A DNA stretch of 6,420 nucleotides, taken from Rubrobacteraceae bacterium (GTDB lineage: Bacteria > Actinomycetota > Rubrobacteria > Rubrobacterales > Rubrobacteraceae). The notes under the pieces are model-generated. The model was not told the DNA's origin and did no database searches. It saw nothing but the letters and a program-made list of their open reading frames with translations. Made by a program: the position numbers and the translations under genes. Location: the NCBI GenBank assembly GCA_029240775.1, contig JARDZQ010000109.1:1-6420 (forward strand). Direction: 5' to 3'. Below are positions 5,527 through 6,420 of the stretch, in pieces. The first letter of the stretch is position 1, and each line of letters starts with the position of its first letter.

Positions 5527-6378
5527 GTGCTCAAGAACACTTCGAGGCGCACGAGCAAGACGAAGGTCCGGGTGCGGGTAGTCGAGGACGGCAGGGCGCG
5601 CGTCCGGCCCGACTCCCTGGCGACTGAGGAGCCGATGGAGATACGCCTGATCGCCGGCGGCCAGCGGCAGACCGTGGCAGTCACCATGCGGACGCCGGGT
5701 GCGGACTTCGAGCTCGCCGCCGGGTTTCTCTACGGTGAAGGCATCGTCTCTTCGGCCGAGGACATAAAGAAGATCAGCTACTGCGTGGACCCGGACGTGG
5801 ACGCCGAGCAGCAATACAACATCGTCAACGTCGAATTGCGGGGCGGGCGGGACTACGACCTGAGACCCCTCGAACGACACTTCTACACCTCGAGCGCCTG
5901 CGGCGTGTGCGGCAAGGCGAGCCTGGAGCAGCTCGAGCTACGCGGGTGTCCCGTGGTCCCGCCAGGGCCACGGATACCGGCGGAGAAGATCTACGCCCTC
6001 CCCGAGAAGCTGCGCGAGGCTCAAGGGCTCTTCGAGGCAACTGGCGGGCTGCACGCGGCGGCGCTCTTCGACGCGGAGGGCGAGCTTGTGGCGCTCAGGG
6101 AAGACGTGGGGCGCCACAACGCCACAGACAAGCTCGTGGGCTGGGCACTACTGGAGCGGCGGTTGCCCCTGAGCGACCACATCGTCATGGTCAGCGGACG
6201 CAGCAGCTTCGAGATCCTGCAGAAATCCCTGATCGCCGGAGCCCCCATCGTGTGCGCCATCTCAGCCCCGAGCAGCCTTGCCGTTGACGTCGCGCGCCAG
6301 TTCGGGATGACCCTGATCGGTTTCCTGCGCGGAGAGCGGTTCAACGTCTATGCCGGAGAAGAGCGGATAGCGCTTTAG
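5527..6378 (+). CDS. fdhD: Formate dehydrogenase accessory sulfurtransferase FdhD
   Basis: Cytoplasmic maturation factor. In E. coli, FdhD takes sulfur from IscS on a CxxC motif and transfers it to the molybdenum cofactor, which formate dehydrogenases need for activity. From GTG 5527 the protein has 283 residues, close to the roughly 277 of E. coli FdhD. Motifs in order: RTPGADFELAAGFLYGEG (55-72), the sulfur-carrying SSACGVCGKASLEQL with Cys125 and Cys128, TGGLHAAALFD (172-182), REDVGRHNATDKLVG (191-205), VSGRSSFEILQKSLIAGAP (222-240), SAPSSLAVDVA (246-256) and GFLRGERFNVYAG (265-277). The first 15 or so residues are basic and unconserved in appearance. Its likely client is the selenocysteine formate dehydrogenase encoded at the left end. 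It is divergent from the small minus-strand gene. Confidence 0.96.
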   Translation: MLKNTSRRTSKTKVRVRVVEDGRARVRPDSLATEEPMEIRLIAGGQRQTVAVTMRTPGADFELAAGFLYGEGIVSSAEDIKKISYCVDPDVDAEQQYNIVNVELRGGRDYDLRPLERHFYTSSACGVCGKASLEQLELRGCPVVPPGPRIPAEKIYALPEKLREAQGLFEATGGLHAAALFDAEGELVALREDVGRHNATDKLVGWALLERRLPLSDHIVMVSGRSSFEILQKSLIAGAPIVCAISAPSSLAVDVARQFGMTLIGFLRGERFNVYAGEERIAL

Positions 6379-6420
6379 GCCTCAGGTTTCAGGCAGCAGT
6401 TCCGGACCTCGGTGCGAGGC
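6379..6420. other. Downstream flank of fdhD, cut by the window edge
   Basis: No gene is visible in these 42 bases. A 5-bp stem CCTCG (6407-6411) with CGAGG (6415-6419) sits at the very end and might be the start of a terminator hairpin, but anything that follows is outside the window. Confidence 0.3.

Noticed and set aside
5460..5687. 149-residue version of the small minus-strand protein
   Set aside because: The added N-terminal part is antisense to fdhD and to the palindrome region and reads as a Ser/Arg/Thr-rich shadow; protein-like codon use begins near 5459.

Overview
The window comes from a high-GC bacterium, most likely an actinobacterium. A Rubrobacter-like lineage is my guess; there is no rRNA or other marker to confirm it. 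The guess rests on the GC-rich third codon positions, the short or absent leaders, and the pairing of a selenocysteine formate dehydrogenase with a glutathione-independent formaldehyde dehydrogenase.

Layout. From the left edge to about 2178, on the minus strand, lies the 5' part of a formate dehydrogenase-N type alpha subunit (fdnG). It is cut off by the window edge, so its C-terminus is missing. Its frame is interrupted once, by a TGA at 1608-1606 that sits exactly where this family carries catalytic selenocysteine and is followed at once by a bacterial SECIS-type hairpin. A 293-bp divergent control region (2179-2471) separates it from fdhA (2472-3680, plus strand), a zinc- and NAD-dependent glutathione-independent formaldehyde dehydrogenase that ends at a strong intrinsic terminator. 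Next, from its own near-consensus promoter and apparently leaderless, comes a secreted 491-residue protein (3766-5241). It joins an N-terminal cupredoxin-like domain to a C-terminal array of about eight cysteine-paired repeats that I cannot assign to a named family. A small unknown gene (5459-5238, minus) meets it tail to tail with overlapping stop codons. That gene is divergent from fdhD (5527-6378, plus), across a 67-bp gap holding a perfect 7+7 bp palindrome.

How it works together. FdhA oxidises formaldehyde to formate. The selenocysteine/molybdenum formate dehydrogenase oxidises formate to CO2. FdhD is the sulfurtransferase that activates the molybdenum cofactor of formate dehydrogenases. 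The window therefore encodes a compact formaldehyde-to-CO2 route plus its maturation factor. The cupredoxin/cysteine-repeat protein and the 73-residue protein lie inside this neighbourhood but have no sequence-based link to the pathway. They are the most novel parts of the window.
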